Position numbers and translations under genes: made by a program. Source: DATDCY01 sp031406795 [NCBI: Candidatus Rokuibacteriota bacterium] (GTDB taxonomy: Bacteria > JAUVQV01). Taken from it: a stretch of 14,056 bases of DNA. Positions within the stretch are counted from its first letter, which is position 1, and every line of letters begins with the position of its first letter. The notes beneath the pieces were generated by a model. It did no database searches. It saw nothing but the letters and a program-made list of their open reading frames with translations, and had not been told where the DNA came from. Positions 12,517 through 14,056 of this stretch are shown one piece after another. Location: NCBI GenBank assembly GCA_031406795.1, contig JANOHV010000069.1:1-14056 (forward strand). The letters are read 5' to 3'.

Positions 12517-13905
12517 ATGGCTTTTCTGCCCTTTTTCCGGCGTCGTTCGGGCCCGCGCCGCGTATTCGTGATCAGTCTCGACGGGGTGCCGCACTCGTTT
12601 CTCGCCCGCCACATTCCCGAGGGGGCTTTCCCCAACCTCGCGCGGCTCTTCGCGGGCGGCGATCTGCGCCGGATGGCGACCGTGCAGCCGGCGGTCTCCC
12701 CCGTCGTCTGGGCGAGCTACGCGACCGGGATGAACCCCGGCCGCCACGGCATCTACGGTCTGGTCGAACGTCGTCCCGAGGACTACGACATCTTCCTGCC
12801 CGGATCGCACGATCTGGCCGCGCCGACCCTGTGGGACGTGCTCGGGAGCGCCGGCAAGTCGACCATCGTCGTGAACGTCCCGGGCACCTGGCCGCCGCGC
12901 CCCGTCCGCGGCGTGCTGATTGCGCCGGCGCGGGCCGCGACTCTCGAGGAGATCGTCTACCCGCACACCCTCGGGGCCTTCCTGCGCGGCATCGGCTACC
13001 GGCTCGACGTCGACACCCGCTCCGGGCAGGAAGGGAACAAGGACGATCTGCTGACCGACCTGGACCTGGTGCTGCGCAAGCGCTTCGAGGCCGCCTTCTC
13101 GCTGCTGCACCGCGAGCCGTGGGACTTCTTCCAGCTCCACATCAGCGAAACCGACCGGATCAACCACTTCTTCTGGGAGGACTACGAGCGCGACACGCCG
13201 GGGTACGGGCGCGCGTTCCTCTCCTTCTACCGCACGCTCGACGCCCTGATCGGCGAGTTGCTGAGCATCGTGCCGGCGGGAGCCGAGGTGATCGTCCTCT
13301 CCGGTAACGGCTTCCGGCGGCTGCGCCGGGAAATCTATCTCAACCGCGCCCTCGAAGAGCGCGGCTGGCTCGAGTTCGAGCGCGGGGACGGGCGGCGCCT
13401 CGGCATGATTTCCCGCGATTCGCGGGCCTACAGCCTCGCCCCCGGGCGCGTGTTCATGCACCTGAAGGGCCGCGAGCCGAAGGGCGGCATCAGCGGCAGC
13501 GAGGAATACCGCGGCTATCGCGACGGCGTCGCCGCGGACCTGCTGCGTCTGACCGACCCGGAGAACGGGCAGCCGCTCGTCTCCGCGGTACTCAAGGGGG
13601 AACAGGTCAACCGCAACCCCGGGTGGCCGGCGTTCCCCCTGCCGGTCTCCGGCCGCCGCCCGGCCCCCTGCGACATGCTTGTGGTGCCGGCGCCGGGGTA
13701 CGAGATCAAGGGGCACCTCGACCGGGAAACGATCACGGGTCGCTCCGACATGACGGGGATGCACGCGCCGGACGACGCCTTTATCTTCGTGCGCGGCCGC
13801 CGTCTCGGGACCCGCGAGCCGGGCATTGAGGACGTTTGTCCGACGGTGCTGGATCTGATGGGGGTGCGCCCGGACGAACGCCCCGACGGCAGGAGCCTTG
13901 TCTAG
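12517..13905 (+). CDS. Type I phosphodiesterase/nucleotide pyrophosphatase-like protein (alkaline phosphatase superfamily), probably catalytically altered
   Basis: A 462-residue alkaline-phosphatase-superfamily protein. Metal-site and nucleophile motifs appear in order: VISLDGVP (Asp22), PAVSPVVWASYATG (putative nucleophile Ser61), GMNPGRHGI, HISETDRINHFFW (Asp213, His217) and TGMHAPDDAF (His416). The motif that normally reads SDHGF, whose Asp and His bind a metal, reads SGNGF (Gly263, Asn264). The following RREIYLNRALEERGWL is well conserved, so the alignment is unambiguous. Each change is one base from the usual codon. Family members hydrolyse phosphodiester or phosphonate/sulfate esters; this one may be a pseudoenzyme or bind one metal. 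No signal peptide is visible. It starts 9 nt after rep, probably co-transcribed. Its stop lies in the palindromic repeat. Confidence 0.82.
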   Translation: MAFLPFFRRRSGPRRVFVISLDGVPHSFLARHIPEGAFPNLARLFAGGDLRRMATVQPAVSPVVWASYATGMNPGRHGIYGLVERRPEDYDIFLPGSHDLAAPTLWDVLGSAGKSTIVVNVPGTWPPRPVRGVLIAPARAATLEEIVYPHTLGAFLRGIGYRLDVDTRSGQEGNKDDLLTDLDLVLRKRFEAAFSLLHREPWDFFQLHISETDRINHFFWEDYERDTPGYGRAFLSFYRTLDALIGELLSIVPAGAEVIVLSGNGFRRLRREIYLNRALEERGWLEFERGDGRRLGMISRDSRAYSLAPGRVFMHLKGREPKGGISGSEEYRGYRDGVAADLLRLTDPENGQPLVSAVLKGEQVNRNPGWPAFPLPVSGRRPAPCDMLVVPAPGYEIKGHLDRETITGRSDMTGMHAPDDAFIFVRGRRLGTREPGIEDVCPTVLDLMGVRPDERPDGRSLV

Positions 13906-14055
13906 CAGGCCGCTGAAAAGGGCCCATCTGCGGCGGTGGGCACTTTGCCGCCTGCAAGCGCAGCGAGTGGGCGGGAACACTGCGGCGTACTGTTCGTACG
14001 CCTCATTCCTCAGGACTCGCCCGCCTTGCACCTGGACCCTTTTGAGCGGCCTGCT
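13904..14055. repeat. ~152-bp imperfect palindromic intergenic repeat (MITE-like/fold-back element)
   Basis: The outer arms begin AGCAGGCCGCT at 13904 and, on the opposite strand, AGCAGGCCGCT at 14055. They match at 21 of the first 23 positions, including an AAAAGGG block. Further in the arms pair only partly, and the centre is a perfect small hairpin, GGCGTAC (13984-13990) / GTACGCC (13996-14002) with a 5-nt loop. There is no ORF of its own. The left arm contains the last two bases of the TAG stop of the preceding gene, so the element abuts it exactly. Elements of this look recur between genes in Geobacter-like genomes, as far as I remember. It may act as a bidirectional terminator: CCCTTTTGAGCGG lies near the right end. 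Confidence 0.75.
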
Positions 14056-14056
14056 C

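Noticed and set aside
9094-14031. A single stop-free minus-strand frame of 1645 codons opposite rep and the phosphodiesterase-like gene
   Set aside because: In high-GC DNA the antisense frame in register with real codons often lacks stops. Its sequence upstream of Met 10365 is Arg/Asp/Glu/Val-rich low-complexity with no domain, while the + strand there encodes textbook motifs.

Overview
The window is a GC-rich bacterial chromosome segment. Its first ~1.75 kb has visibly lower GC and a different gene content from the rest. The organism is probably an anaerobic member of the former Deltaproteobacteria (Desulfuromonadota/Geobacter-like). This is an inference from three things: an Fe-S/DUF3786 protein, a YciH/SUI1 protein with an N-terminal Cys cluster, and a terminal palindromic repeat of a type I remember from Geobacter-like genomes. 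No rRNA, tRNA, CRISPR array, transposase or phage gene is visible.

Region 1 (1-~1750) looks like a decaying accessory patch. It holds an intact AbiEii-like nucleotidyltransferase (181-711), a frameshifted and internally deleted DUF1801 gene that overlaps it by ATGA (708-970), a broken hicA toxin (1184-1340) and the intact hicB antitoxin (1344-1556). About 245 bp with no convincing gene follows.

Region 2 (1803-5954) is chromosomal housekeeping and accessory metabolism. It has an NCS2/NAT-like permease with altered signature residues, a small nitroreductase behind a good sigma70-like promoter, and yciH on the + strand. A ketohexokinase-like PfkB sugar kinase is convergent on the - strand. Divergent from the kinase is a protein with a four-Cys Fe-S domain followed by DUF3786.

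Region 3 (5973-9020) starts with an exported HEAT-repeat protein on the - strand, interrupted by an in-frame TGA 46 codons before its natural end. Divergent from it is a + strand cluster: an 11-codon upstream ORF overlapping osmC, then osmC, a stand-alone SagB/ThcOx-type nitroreductase and an SGNH-like hydrolase. The spacing (4-nt overlap, 50 nt, 16 nt) suggests one transcript.

Region 4 (9094-14056) has an exported TPR plus HExxH (gluzincin) peptidase on the - strand. Divergent from it are a Rep/UvrD helicase, whose near-consensus promoter leaves almost no 5' leader, and an alkaline-phosphatase-superfamily protein. The latter lacks the Asp-His metal ligands of its SDHGF motif. The window ends in a ~152-bp imperfect palindrome whose outer arm contains part of that gene's stop codon.

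I did not find a clearly new multi-gene system. The best leads are the probable pseudo-phosphodiesterase, the TGA-interrupted HEAT gene, the osmC upstream ORF, the leaderless-looking rep start, the terminal palindrome and the hicA/DUF1801 graveyard.
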